This document shows, piece after piece, positions 17,978-24,754 of a stretch of DNA of 64,000 bases. How positions within the stretch are numbered: position 1 is the stretch's first letter; the number at the start of each line of letters is the position of its first letter. A program made the position numbers and the translations under genes. The notes below the pieces were generated by a model. The model made no database searches and was not told the DNA's origin. It saw nothing but the letters and a program-made list of their open reading frames with translations. Source of the DNA: Planctomycetota bacterium (lineage in GTDB: Bacteria; Planctomycetota; UBA1135; UBA2386); assembly GCA_016716265.1 (NCBI GenBank), contig JADJWQ010000003.1, positions 62,001 to 126,000 of the forward strand, in the 5' to 3' direction.

Positions 17978-18243
17978 GGCCTCCACCCCGACGGGTCCGA
18001 ATGCGTTGCACCGAAGCGCGGCCGGCCCGCGCACCGCTAGCCCGGATGATTCACGAGAACCCGTCGCGAGGTTGCGCAAGTCGCTGGCTGGCGAGGAGTC
18101 GAGTCGGTTCCGCGCGCAGGCGTGTTCGTGCGACACGTCGAGCGCGGGTTCGGCTCGATGACGACGCCAGCCGGCGTCTTGCGTGACCGCGGCAGGGAGC
18201 TCGTGGATCACCCGGGCGAGGGTGCGCGGGCCCGTCGCGGAGC

Positions 18244-18438
18244 TCAGCCGCGGCCGAGCGGATCGAGCATGCCGCCGCCGCCCAGGCCGCCGCCCACGCT
18301 GCGGTGATTCCACGTGATCGAGCAGCCCCAGCTGCCCTTGATCACCTTCATGTCGCTCTCGTCGAGCGTGCGGATCTCGTCGTCGTGGAGCGGCTGCTCC
18401 GGCTCGCGCTGCTGGTCACGGTCGTCACGGTCGTTCAT
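18244..18438 (-). CDS. Candidate RiPP precursor peptide with GS-type double-glycine leader
   Basis: A 64-residue peptide. Residues 1-36 form an acidic, charged leader ending LDESDMKVIKGS. This matches the double-glycine leader pattern position by position: Leu at -12, Met at -7, Ile at -4, Gly at -2, Ser at -1. Predicted cleavage after S36 leaves a 28-residue core that begins WGCSITWNHRSVGG (residues 37-50) and continues with a Gly-rich stretch to LGRG. The core has one Cys, one His, two Arg and one Asn, residues that 2-oxoglutarate oxygenases can hydroxylate. ATG 18438 has an AGAGGA SD at 5 nt spacing; a longer frame to 18492 is less likely. It is upstream and co-directional with the C39 exporter. 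No homologue is recognised. Confidence 0.72.
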   Translation of the reverse strand: MNDRDDRDQQREPEQPLHDDEIRTLDESDMKVIKGSWGCSITWNHRSVGGGLGGGGMLDPLGRG

Positions 18439-18453
18439 GGCATTCCTCTCGTC

Positions 18454-18481
18454 GGGGGCACCCCGTGTGCCCGGTGCCCCC
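18454..18481 (-). promoter_or_regulatory. Perfect 9-bp inverted repeat in the leader of the precursor gene
   Basis: Arms GGGGGCACC (18454-18462) and GGTGCCCCC (18473-18481) flank a 10-nt loop. It ends 15 nt upstream of the precursor ATG and just upstream of its SD. It could be a 5'-UTR hairpin, an attenuator or a repressor site. Function is inferred only. Confidence 0.4.
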
Positions 18482-18710
18482 TTCAGCAACACCGGCTCGC
18501 GGCCGTCACAGGCGCCCGCGGCGTTTCCGCATCGACGCCGCCCGCCGCGGAGTCTCCCGTCTCATCGACGGACGCCGTCCGCGTGGTGCTCGCCACCGTG
18601 CGACCGGGCCGGCCGTGCCGCCGTGCCCGGAGCGCAAGCGATCTGCGCACGCGCGGAACCCCCGCGCGCCGGCGAACGTCTGTCTGTCGCCGTACTCTTC
18701 CCTGCGGCCT

Positions 18711-18754
18711 CTCCCGTGCTCCCTGGCTCCCTGGCTCCCGTGCTCCCTGGCTCC
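18711..18754. repeat. 20-bp direct repeat, two copies
   Basis: CTCCCGTGCTCCCTGGCTCC occurs at 18711-18730 and again at 18735-18754, with further CTCCCTGG echoes. It is a local tandem-type duplication in the leader of the downstream plus-strand gene. No function is evident. Confidence 0.6.
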
Positions 18755-18805
18755 CGGGCGGCCCGCGTCGATGCTGCGCGCGAGCACCCCGACCCCGACC
18801 CTCCG

Positions 18806-20377
18806 ATGCGATCCCCTCTCCTCCTCGCAATCCCTGCGTTCTTCGCGCTCGCCGCGGGCTCCCTGTCCGCCCAGGCGCTGTCGCTGACGACGACGTTCGC
18901 GAACAACAACGGCGGCTCCGCCGGCGGCGCGGTCTACTTCGACCTGACCGCGTTCGCGGGCATCAACATCCAGGCGCTCGACATCAACACGTCGGCGGCA
19001 CTCGGCACGCCCGGCACGATCGACATCTACGCCGTCCGCGGCACGACCTACGCCGGCAACGAGCCCAACGCGACCTTCTGGGGCACGCCGGTCCTGGCGG
19101 GTGAGGCGTTCGTCGCGGCCGGCTCCGGCCAGCCGACCAACGTCCAGCTCTCCTCGCCGCTCCTGCTGGCGCCCGGCCAATACGCGATCGCGATCGTCAA
19201 CAGCGGCGGCCACGCCTACACGAACGGCAACGGCACCAACCAGCGCTACGCCGACCAGTTCCTGCAGCTCGACTTCGGCTCGGCGTCGAACGCCCCGTTC
19301 ACGGGCTCGCCGTTCACGCCGCGCGTCTGGAACGGCACCGTCTACTACACGCCGGCCAGTGGCAACTTCGCGCAGGCGATCCAGTTCGGCTCCGGCTGTG
19401 GCGGCGGCGATCCAGCGAGCTTCTACGAGGTCTACCTGGCGTCGAACCCGTTCGACCTGTCCGGGTTCTCGTTCACGATGATCTGGAACGGCACCAGCTA
19501 CGCCGTGATCCCGGGCGCCAGCCCGGTCGTCCAGCCGACCGGTAGCCCCAGGGCGATGGCGGACGACGTCGTCGTCCAGCTCGCGCTGCCCTGGAGCATC
19601 CCGACGCAGGCCGGCAACACGTCGAGCGTGTGGCTGTCGTCGAACGGCTTCCTGACGTTCAACAGCAACACCAACTCGCAGTTGACCGAGAGCGTCTCGG
19701 GCCTCCTGAACGACGCGCTGACCCGGCTCGCGTTCATGTGGGACGACCTGAATCCCGCCGCCGGCGGCGCCGTCTATACCGAGCAGGATCCGACGACCCC
19801 GGGGCTCTACCACATCACGTTCCAGGGTGTGCCCGAGTTCAGCATCGGCGGCTCGAACGACGTGCAGATCACGCTTCAGCAGGGCGGCTCGATCGAGGTC
19901 AAGTACGGCAACTGCAGCGTGTCCGACTGCCTGGTCGGCTACAGCCGCGGCAGTGGCTCGCGCGACCCGGGCGCCACGGACATCTCGGCGCTCACCGGCT
20001 TCCTGCTCGGCGACGACCGCCCGAACCTGAAGCTCGCCAGCCTGGCGCGGCCGGTCCTCGGCCAGACCGCGCGGATCGAGGTCCGCGACATCGCGGCGTC
20101 GTCGCTCGCCGGCGTCGTCAACTACGGCATCGAGATCCCGACCCCGATCGACCTGACGGCGATCGGCGCGCCGAACTGCTCGCTCTACGTGTCGGCGCTC
20201 GCCGGTGTCGGCTTCCCGCTGACCCAGGCCAACGCGACGCAGTCGTTGCCGCTGCCCAACGTGCCCGGCTTCGCCGGCATCCACGTCGGCCTGCAGGCGG
20301 TGCTGCTGAACCGCGGCGTGAACACGCTGGGCGTCGCGGCGTCGAACGGCCTGCGCTGGATCCTCGACGTCAACTGA
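18806..20377 (+). CDS. Secreted protein of unknown function with beta-sandwich-like domains
   Basis: A 523-residue exported protein. A signal peptide is clear (hydrophobic LLLAIPAFFALAAGSLSA, cut near AQA). The rest is rich in Gly, Asn, Ser, Thr and aromatic residues in alternating beta-type patterns, as in the extracellular proteins that are abundant in planctomycetes. It has no catalytic motif I recognise. A mid-protein segment (NTSSVWLSSNGFLTFNS...RLAFMWDDLNP...VYTEQ) resembles nidogen-like or similar adhesive beta domains. The start at ATG 18806 is chosen because the signal peptide begins there, although the frame is open to 18314. It is divergent from the RiPP precursor and converges on the LeuA-like pair. 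Confidence 0.6.
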   Translation: MRSPLLLAIPAFFALAAGSLSAQALSLTTTFANNNGGSAGGAVYFDLTAFAGINIQALDINTSAALGTPGTIDIYAVRGTTYAGNEPNATFWGTPVLAGEAFVAAGSGQPTNVQLSSPLLLAPGQYAIAIVNSGGHAYTNGNGTNQRYADQFLQLDFGSASNAPFTGSPFTPRVWNGTVYYTPASGNFAQAIQFGSGCGGGDPASFYEVYLASNPFDLSGFSFTMIWNGTSYAVIPGASPVVQPTGSPRAMADDVVVQLALPWSIPTQAGNTSSVWLSSNGFLTFNSNTNSQLTESVSGLLNDALTRLAFMWDDLNPAAGGAVYTEQDPTTPGLYHITFQGVPEFSIGGSNDVQITLQQGGSIEVKYGNCSVSDCLVGYSRGSGSRDPGATDISALTGFLLGDDRPNLKLASLARPVLGQTARIEVRDIAASSLAGVVNYGIEIPTPIDLTAIGAPNCSLYVSALAGVGFPLTQANATQSLPLPNVPGFAGIHVGLQAVLLNRGVNTLGVAASNGLRWILDVN

Positions 20378-20401
20378 GCCGGGCCTCCGGCGGGCCCGCT
20401 G

Positions 20402-20425
20402 CCGCGGCGCGTCAGCGCGCCGCGG
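20402..20425. terminator. 10-bp perfect hairpin between convergent genes
   Basis: CCGCGGCGCG (20402-20411) and CGCGCCGCGG (20416-20425) pair perfectly around a TCAG loop that contains the minus-strand stop codon. A GCGGGCCCGC palindrome precedes it. The position between convergent genes suggests a bidirectional transcription end. There is no U-tract, so a classical intrinsic terminator is not proven. Confidence 0.45.
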
Positions 20426-21632
20426 CGCGGATCTGGTCGCTCGTCAACAGGCGCTTGCTCGACTTGCCGGCGTCGAGCACACGTTGGATGCGCTCGTCGG
20501 TCGGCTCGATGCCGAGCTTCTCGAGGCACCAGATCACGTTCGACTTGCCGCTCATCGGGCCGATGCCGATGCGCTGCTCGAGGCCGACCATGTGGGCGGG
20601 CACGCCGCTGTAGACCGAGTCGGCCAGCCGCACGTCGCCCTTGCGGAACGCCTTGATCACCGCCGCGGCATGCACGCCGGTGCCGGTCTCGAACGCGTCG
20701 TTGCCGAGCACCGGGTAGTTGTGCGGGACGCGGACCTCGAGCGCGTCCGCGACGAACCGGACGTACTCCGGCAGGCGGGTCAGGTCGTTGTCGATCCAGC
20801 CCATCAGCCGCGCGTTGACGAGCAGCAGGTCCATCGGCGTGTTGCCGGCCCGCTCGCCGACCGCCAGCGCGGTCCCGTGCACGCGGGTCGCACCGGCCTC
20901 GATCGCCGCCACGCTGTTCGCGAGACCGAAGTTGCGGTCCATGTGCCCGTGCCAGTCGATGCCGACGGTCGGATCGAGCTTGTCGACGATCTCCTGCTTG
21001 ATGAAGCGCACGACCGACGCAGCGCCGTGCTGGGTCGCGTGACCGACCGTGTCGCAGACGCAGATGCGCCGGGCGCCGAGCTCGATCGCGGTCCCGAACA
21101 GCGCCTTCAGGGTCGCCGGGAAGGCCCGCGTCGTGTCCTCCGTCACGTACATCACCGGCAGGTTGTGGTCGCGGCAGAACGTCAGCGCCTTGCGGGTGTG
21201 CTCGAGCATCGTCTCGAGGCTCCAGTCCTCCGTGAACTGGCGGATCTGGCTCGAGCCGATGAACGCGCACACCTCGATCGGGATGCCGGCCCGCTGCGAG
21301 ATCTCGACGACCGGCTCGATGTCGCTGACCACGGTCCGGCACGCGACGTTCGCCTGGATCCGCATCCGGCCGTCGGCGATCTCCTTCGCCATCCGCAGGA
21401 TGTCCTCCCGCGGCCGACCCCCGGCGCCCGGCAGGCCGAGGTTCGCGGTGTGGATGCCGAGCGCGTCCATCAGGTGCAGCAGCTCGAGCTTCTTCCCGAT
21501 CGGCGGATCGACGACCGACGGCGACTGCAGCCCGTCGCGCAGCGTCTCGTCGTCGAACATCAGCCCCTCGATCTTCGGGACGGTCCGGTCGACGACGTTC
21601 CAGTCGTAGATGAGATCTTCGACATTCACCAT
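20412..21632 (-). CDS. LeuA-like acyltransferase (DRE-TIM family), downstream tandem copy
   Basis: A 406-residue DRE-TIM metalloenzyme related to 2-isopropylmalate, homocitrate, citramalate and Re-citrate synthases, which condense an acyl-CoA with a 2-oxoacid. The TIM-barrel signature is DETLRDGLQSP (from residue 28), with the metal-binding HGHMD (about 228) and ETGTGVHAAAVIKA near the C-terminal part. Typical LeuA has DGEQ; here it is DGLQ. The C-terminal regulatory domain of full-length LeuA (about 500 residues) is missing, so feedback inhibition by leucine is unlikely. It is nearly identical to the copy immediately upstream. The true substrates cannot be fixed from sequence. ATG 21632 is chosen because the paralogue begins at exactly the same residue. 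Confidence 0.78.
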   Translation of the reverse strand: MVNVEDLIYDWNVVDRTVPKIEGLMFDDETLRDGLQSPSVVDPPIGKKLELLHLMDALGIHTANLGLPGAGGRPREDILRMAKEIADGRMRIQANVACRTVVSDIEPVVEISQRAGIPIEVCAFIGSSQIRQFTEDWSLETMLEHTRKALTFCRDHNLPVMYVTEDTTRAFPATLKALFGTAIELGARRICVCDTVGHATQHGAASVVRFIKQEIVDKLDPTVGIDWHGHMDRNFGLANSVAAIEAGATRVHGTALAVGERAGNTPMDLLLVNARLMGWIDNDLTRLPEYVRFVADALEVRVPHNYPVLGNDAFETGTGVHAAAVIKAFRKGDVRLADSVYSGVPAHMVGLEQRIGIGPMSGKSNVIWCLEKLGIEPTDERIQRVLDAGKSSKRLLTSDQIRAAAR

Positions 21633-21732
21633 GGCGCCCGAGCTTAGCGGCCATCGGTGGCGCCGGCGCGCGAACCGGCGGCGAAGCTCCCGATCCGCAC
21701 CCGCTACCGATCGGCCGCGGCGACCGGGAGCT

Positions 21733-22953
21733 TCAGCGGGCGGCGGCGCGGATCTGGGCCTCGGTGAGCAGGCGCTTGCTCGACTTGCCGGCGTCGAGCA
21801 CACGCTGGATGCGCTCGTCGGTGGGCTCGATGCCCAGCTTCTCGAGGCACCAGACGACGTTCGACCGGCCGCTCATCGGACCGATGCCGATGCGCTGCTC
21901 GAGGCCGACCATGTGCGCCGGCACGCCGCTGTAGACCGAGTCCGCGAGCCGCACGTCGCCCTTGCGGAACGCCTTGATCACCGCGGCGGCGTGCACGCCG
22001 GTGCCGGTCTCGAACGCGTCGTTGCCGAGCACCGGGTAGTTGTGCGGGATCCGCACCTCGACCGCCGCCGCGACCGCGCGCACGTACTCGGGCAGCCGGG
22101 TCAGGTCGTTGTCGATCCAGCCCTTCAGGCGCGCATTCACGAGCATCAGGTCCATCGGCGTGTTGCCGGCCCGCTCGCCGATGCCGAGCGCCGTGCCGTG
22201 CACGCGCGTCGCACCGGCCTGGATCGCCGCGATACTGTTCGCGAGGCCGAGGTTGCGGTCCATGTGCCCGTGCCAGTCGATGCCGACCGTCGGATCCAGC
22301 TTGTCGACGATCTCCTCCTTGACGAAGCGCACGACCGACGCCGCCCCGAACTGCGTGGCGTGACCGACCGTGTCGCACACGCAGATGCGCCGGGCGCCGA
22401 GCTCGATCGCGGTGCCGAACAGCGCCTTCAGGGTCGCCGGGAAGGCCCGCGTCGTGTCCTCCGTCACGTACATCACCGGCAGGTCGTGGTCGCGGCAGAA
22501 CGTCAGCGCCTTGCGGGTGTGCTCGAGCATCGTCTCGAGGCTCCAGTCCTCCGTGAACTGGCGGATCTGGCTCGAGCCGATGAACGCGCACACCTCGATC
22601 GGGATGCCGGCCCGCTGCGAGATCTCGACGACCGGCTCGATGTCGCTGACCACGGTCCGGCACGCGACGTTCGCCTGGATCCGCAGCCGGCTGTCGGCGA
22701 TCTCCTTGGCCATCCGCAGGATGTCCTCCCGCGGCCGCCCCCCCGCACCCGGCAGGCCCAGGTTCGCCGTGTGGATGCCGATCGAGTCCATCAGGTGCAG
22801 CAGCTCGATCTTCTTCTCGACCGGCGGATCGACGACCGACGGCGACTGCAGCCCGTCGCGCAGCGTCTCGTCGTCGAACTCGAGTCCGACGACTTTCGGG
22901 ATCGCACGGTCCACGACGTTCCAGTCGTAGATGAGGTCTTCGACGTTCACCAT
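21733..22953 (-). CDS. LeuA-like acyltransferase (DRE-TIM family), upstream tandem copy
   Basis: A 406-residue paralogue of the next gene with the same DETLRDGLQSP signature, HGHMD metal site and GTGVHAAAVIKA motif. Differences are mainly conservative and concentrated in the N-terminal 55 residues (for example DRAIPKVVGLEF versus DRTVPKIEGLMF). ATG 22953 lies 28 nt after the stop of the Rrf2-type regulator, so the regulator and this gene are probably co-transcribed. It may supply a tricarboxylic or branched-chain intermediate from the acetyl-CoA released by benzoyl-CoA oxidation; that link rests only on location. Confidence 0.78.
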   Translation of the reverse strand: MVNVEDLIYDWNVVDRAIPKVVGLEFDDETLRDGLQSPSVVDPPVEKKIELLHLMDSIGIHTANLGLPGAGGRPREDILRMAKEIADSRLRIQANVACRTVVSDIEPVVEISQRAGIPIEVCAFIGSSQIRQFTEDWSLETMLEHTRKALTFCRDHDLPVMYVTEDTTRAFPATLKALFGTAIELGARRICVCDTVGHATQFGAASVVRFVKEEIVDKLDPTVGIDWHGHMDRNLGLANSIAAIQAGATRVHGTALGIGERAGNTPMDLMLVNARLKGWIDNDLTRLPEYVRAVAAAVEVRIPHNYPVLGNDAFETGTGVHAAAVIKAFRKGDVRLADSVYSGVPAHMVGLEQRIGIGPMSGRSNVVWCLEKLGIEPTDERIQRVLDAGKSSKRLLTEAQIRAAAR

Positions 22954-22981
22954 GGCTCGCGAGGCTCCTCGGGTTGGGGAC

Positions 22982-23440
22982 TCACAGTGGTCGACGGCTG
23001 GGTACGCCACGCACGAGGGTCTCGAGCGTGACCGACGAGAACGTGCATCGCACGACCTCGTCGACTTCGTCGAACAATGCACGCAATCGACAATCGATAC
23101 TGTGCTGGCACGCGACACTGTCGTGGTCTGCGCCAGTGTCCTGGCCCGGGCGCTCCGTTTCCGACAGCAGACAGTGCCCGACCCGCCGCGGCGGGTCGAA
23201 GACCGCGATGACGTCGAACGTCGTGATCTCGCCCGCGGCGCGCGCCAGCACGTAGCCGCCCCCCACGCCGCGCACGCCGCGCGCGATCCCGGCCCGCACC
23301 AGGCCCTGCAGCACCTTGGCGAGCACGGCCTCGGGGATCCCGTAGCGCTCGGCGACCTCCCCGACCGTCACCGGACGGTCGACGAGCGCCATCTCCAGCG
23401 TCGCGTAGAGGGCGTAGCGAGTGCTCTTCGTGTAGCGCAC
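22982..23440 (-). CDS. Rrf2-family transcriptional regulator, possibly Fe-S binding
   Basis: A 152-residue regulator starting at GTG 23440 (GGGAG SD 10 nt upstream) with YTKSTRYALYATLEMA, the standard Rrf2 N-terminal helix. The winged helix follows (VGEVAERYGIPEAVLAKVLQGLVRAGI...RGVRGVGGGYVLAR). Three Cys in the linker region (GHC, then ACQHSIDC 20 residues later) resemble the cluster-binding Cys of IscR/NsrR, though the first gap is long. It could sense oxygen, nitrosative stress or Fe-S status and control the benzoyl-CoA genes upstream or the LeuA-like pair downstream. It sits 67 nt after the GNAT gene. Confidence 0.8.
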   Translation of the reverse strand: MRYTKSTRYALYATLEMALVDRPVTVGEVAERYGIPEAVLAKVLQGLVRAGIARGVRGVGGGYVLARAAGEITTFDVIAVFDPPRRVGHCLLSETERPGQDTGADHDSVACQHSIDCRLRALFDEVDEVVRCTFSSVTLETLVRGVPSRRPL

Positions 23441-23507
23441 GGTTGATCTGCTCCCGACGGCGAGGCCCGCTCGCGGGACGCTCCCGCGGCAGACCACCCG
23501 CGCAGGA

Positions 23508-24011
23508 CTACGACGTCGACCGCAGCTCCTCCAGCCGGCGCGCGGCCTCGAGGTCCTGGTCGAGGCACAGGCGCGCCGCCGGCCGGAAGCCCTCGTGATG
23601 GAAGAAGCGCAGCAGCTCCTGGTCGTCCCACTCGACCTCGGTCTGCAGCGTGCGGATGCCGAGCCCGAGCAGGTTGGTGCGGAGCTGCCGCAGCAGCGCG
23701 CGGCCCACGCCGACGCCTCGGTGGCGGGGGTGCACGCCGAAGCTGTCCAGGACGGCGGCCGGCTCGGTCTTGCCGAACTCGCCGTAGAACACCCGCGCGA
23801 GCAGGTACCCCACGAACGCTCCATCGAGCTCCGCCGCGAGCGACACCTGGATGCCGGTCTCGGCCAGGTTCTGCGCGAGCTTGATCCGGAAGTACTCCTC
23901 CCGCCGCCGGCCGACGATCGCCGCGTCGAGCGCGATCACCGCCTCCAGGTCGCGAGGGTGCAGCCGGCGCACCTCGGGAATCACGTCTTCGCTCGGTCCG
24001 GTCGCTGTCAT
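23508..24011 (-). CDS. GNAT-family N-acetyltransferase at the end of the benzoyl-CoA operon
   Basis: A 167-residue GNAT protein. The acetyl-CoA-binding motif A is VHPRHRGVGVGRALLRQL, followed by TEVEWDDQELLRFFHHEGF typical of the C-terminal half. The N-terminus (VRRLHPRDLEAVIALDAAIVGRRREEYF) resembles the other GNAT encoded in this cluster (30208-30675). ATG 24011 begins 11 nt after the SDR stop. A role as lysine acetyltransferase tuning CoA-ligase or reductase activity is plausible, since acetylation regulates benzoate-CoA ligase in Rhodopseudomonas, but the substrate is unknown. Confidence 0.75.
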   Translation of the reverse strand: MTATGPSEDVIPEVRRLHPRDLEAVIALDAAIVGRRREEYFRIKLAQNLAETGIQVSLAAELDGAFVGYLLARVFYGEFGKTEPAAVLDSFGVHPRHRGVGVGRALLRQLRTNLLGLGIRTLQTEVEWDDQELLRFFHHEGFRPAARLCLDQDLEAARRLEELRSTS

Positions 24012-24022
24012 GCCGCTCCTCG

Positions 24023-24754
24023 TCACGCCGTCAACTGTCCACCGTCCACGCGCACGACCTGGCCGGTCACGTGCGCGCTGAGCTCCGAACAAAGGTAGAG
24101 CACGGTCCGCGCGACGTCCTCCGGGCGTCCGGCGACACCGAGCGCCGTCTCGTCCACCGCGCGCTTCAGGATCGCCGGATCGAGATCGCGGGTCATCGCG
24201 GTCTCGATCAGACCCGGCGCGACCGCGTTGACCCGGATGCCGGCCGGCCCCAGCTCGCGCGCCGCGGTCTTCGCGAGCGCGATCAGGCCGGCCTTGCTCG
24301 CCGCGTAGTTGGCCTGCCCGAACTTGCCGCGCTCCCCGTTGATCGACGCGATCAGCACGATGCGACCGCGCCCCCGCTTCCGCATCCGCGGTGCGACGAG
24401 CTGCAGCAGGTGGAACGCCGAGTCGAGGTTGATGCGCAGCACCCGCGTCCAGTCCGCCGGTCGCATGCGCCACAGCACCGCGTCCGCCGTCACGCCCGCG
24501 CAGTGCACGAGCAGGTCGACCGCAGCGTTCCGTGCGTCGAGCTCCGCACCGAGCGCCGCGATCGCGGACGGCTCGGCGAGATCGCAGGGCAGCGGCTCCG
24601 ACCCTGCGGGGACCGCGAGCCCCGGCAGGTCGCTCGCCAGCACGCGCGCACCGTGCGCCGCCAGGAGCTCGACGACCGCGGCACCGATGCCGCCCGCCGC
24701 GCCGCTGACCAGCGCCACCGAACCGTCCAGATCGAGCAGCCCGCGATCCGCCAT
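24023..24754 (-). CDS. Short-chain dehydrogenase/reductase, probable 3-hydroxyacyl-CoA dehydrogenase
   Basis: A 243-residue classical SDR. The nucleotide-binding motif is VSGAAGGIG; the catalytic Ser is in LIASING, with YAASK as the Tyr/Lys pair (GQANYAASKAG). NAG is altered to HCAG, and the C-terminus ends VTGQVVRVDGG, as in FabG-like enzymes. It is co-transcribed with bcrD (the stop and start share one base, TGATG). In this context the natural guess is oxidation of 3-hydroxypimeloyl-CoA, or another 3-hydroxyacyl-CoA made after ring opening. Specificity is not visible in the sequence. Confidence 0.78.
   Translation of the reverse strand: MADRGLLDLDGSVALVSGAAGGIGAAVVELLAAHGARVLASDLPGLAVPAGSEPLPCDLAEPSAIAALGAELDARNAAVDLLVHCAGVTADAVLWRMRPADWTRVLRINLDSAFHLLQLVAPRMRKRGRGRIVLIASINGERGKFGQANYAASKAGLIALAKTAARELGPAGIRVNAVAPGLIETAMTRDLDPAILKRAVDETALGVAGRPEDVARTVLYLCSELSAHVTGQVVRVDGGQLTA

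Larger units (their letters stand above)
18439..18805. other. Divergent intergenic region between the RiPP precursor and a secreted-protein gene
   Basis: About 365 bp that must carry promoters for the minus-strand RiPP operon and the plus-strand secreted protein. Frames on both strands are low-complexity. Visible structure is the 9-bp inverted repeat near the precursor and a 20-bp direct repeat near 18711-18754. I cannot assign a convincing -35/-10 pair. Confidence 0.4.
20412..22953 (-). repeat. Tandem duplication of a 1.2-kb LeuA-like gene
   Basis: Two copies (21733-22953 and 20412-21632), identical in length and with long stretches of nucleotide identity throughout, are separated by a 100-bp spacer. 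This is a recent tandem gene duplication, or a pair homogenised by gene conversion. Confidence 0.85.

Noticed and set aside
15755..18313. An N-terminal extension of the C39 exporter to 18313
   Set aside because: The extra 112 residues run through intergenic DNA and into the precursor gene. Family homology and normal length begin at 17977.
20412..22953. Transposon or phage-mediated origin of the LeuA-like duplication
   Set aside because: No transposase, inverted terminal repeats or target-site duplications are visible. A simple tandem duplication suffices.
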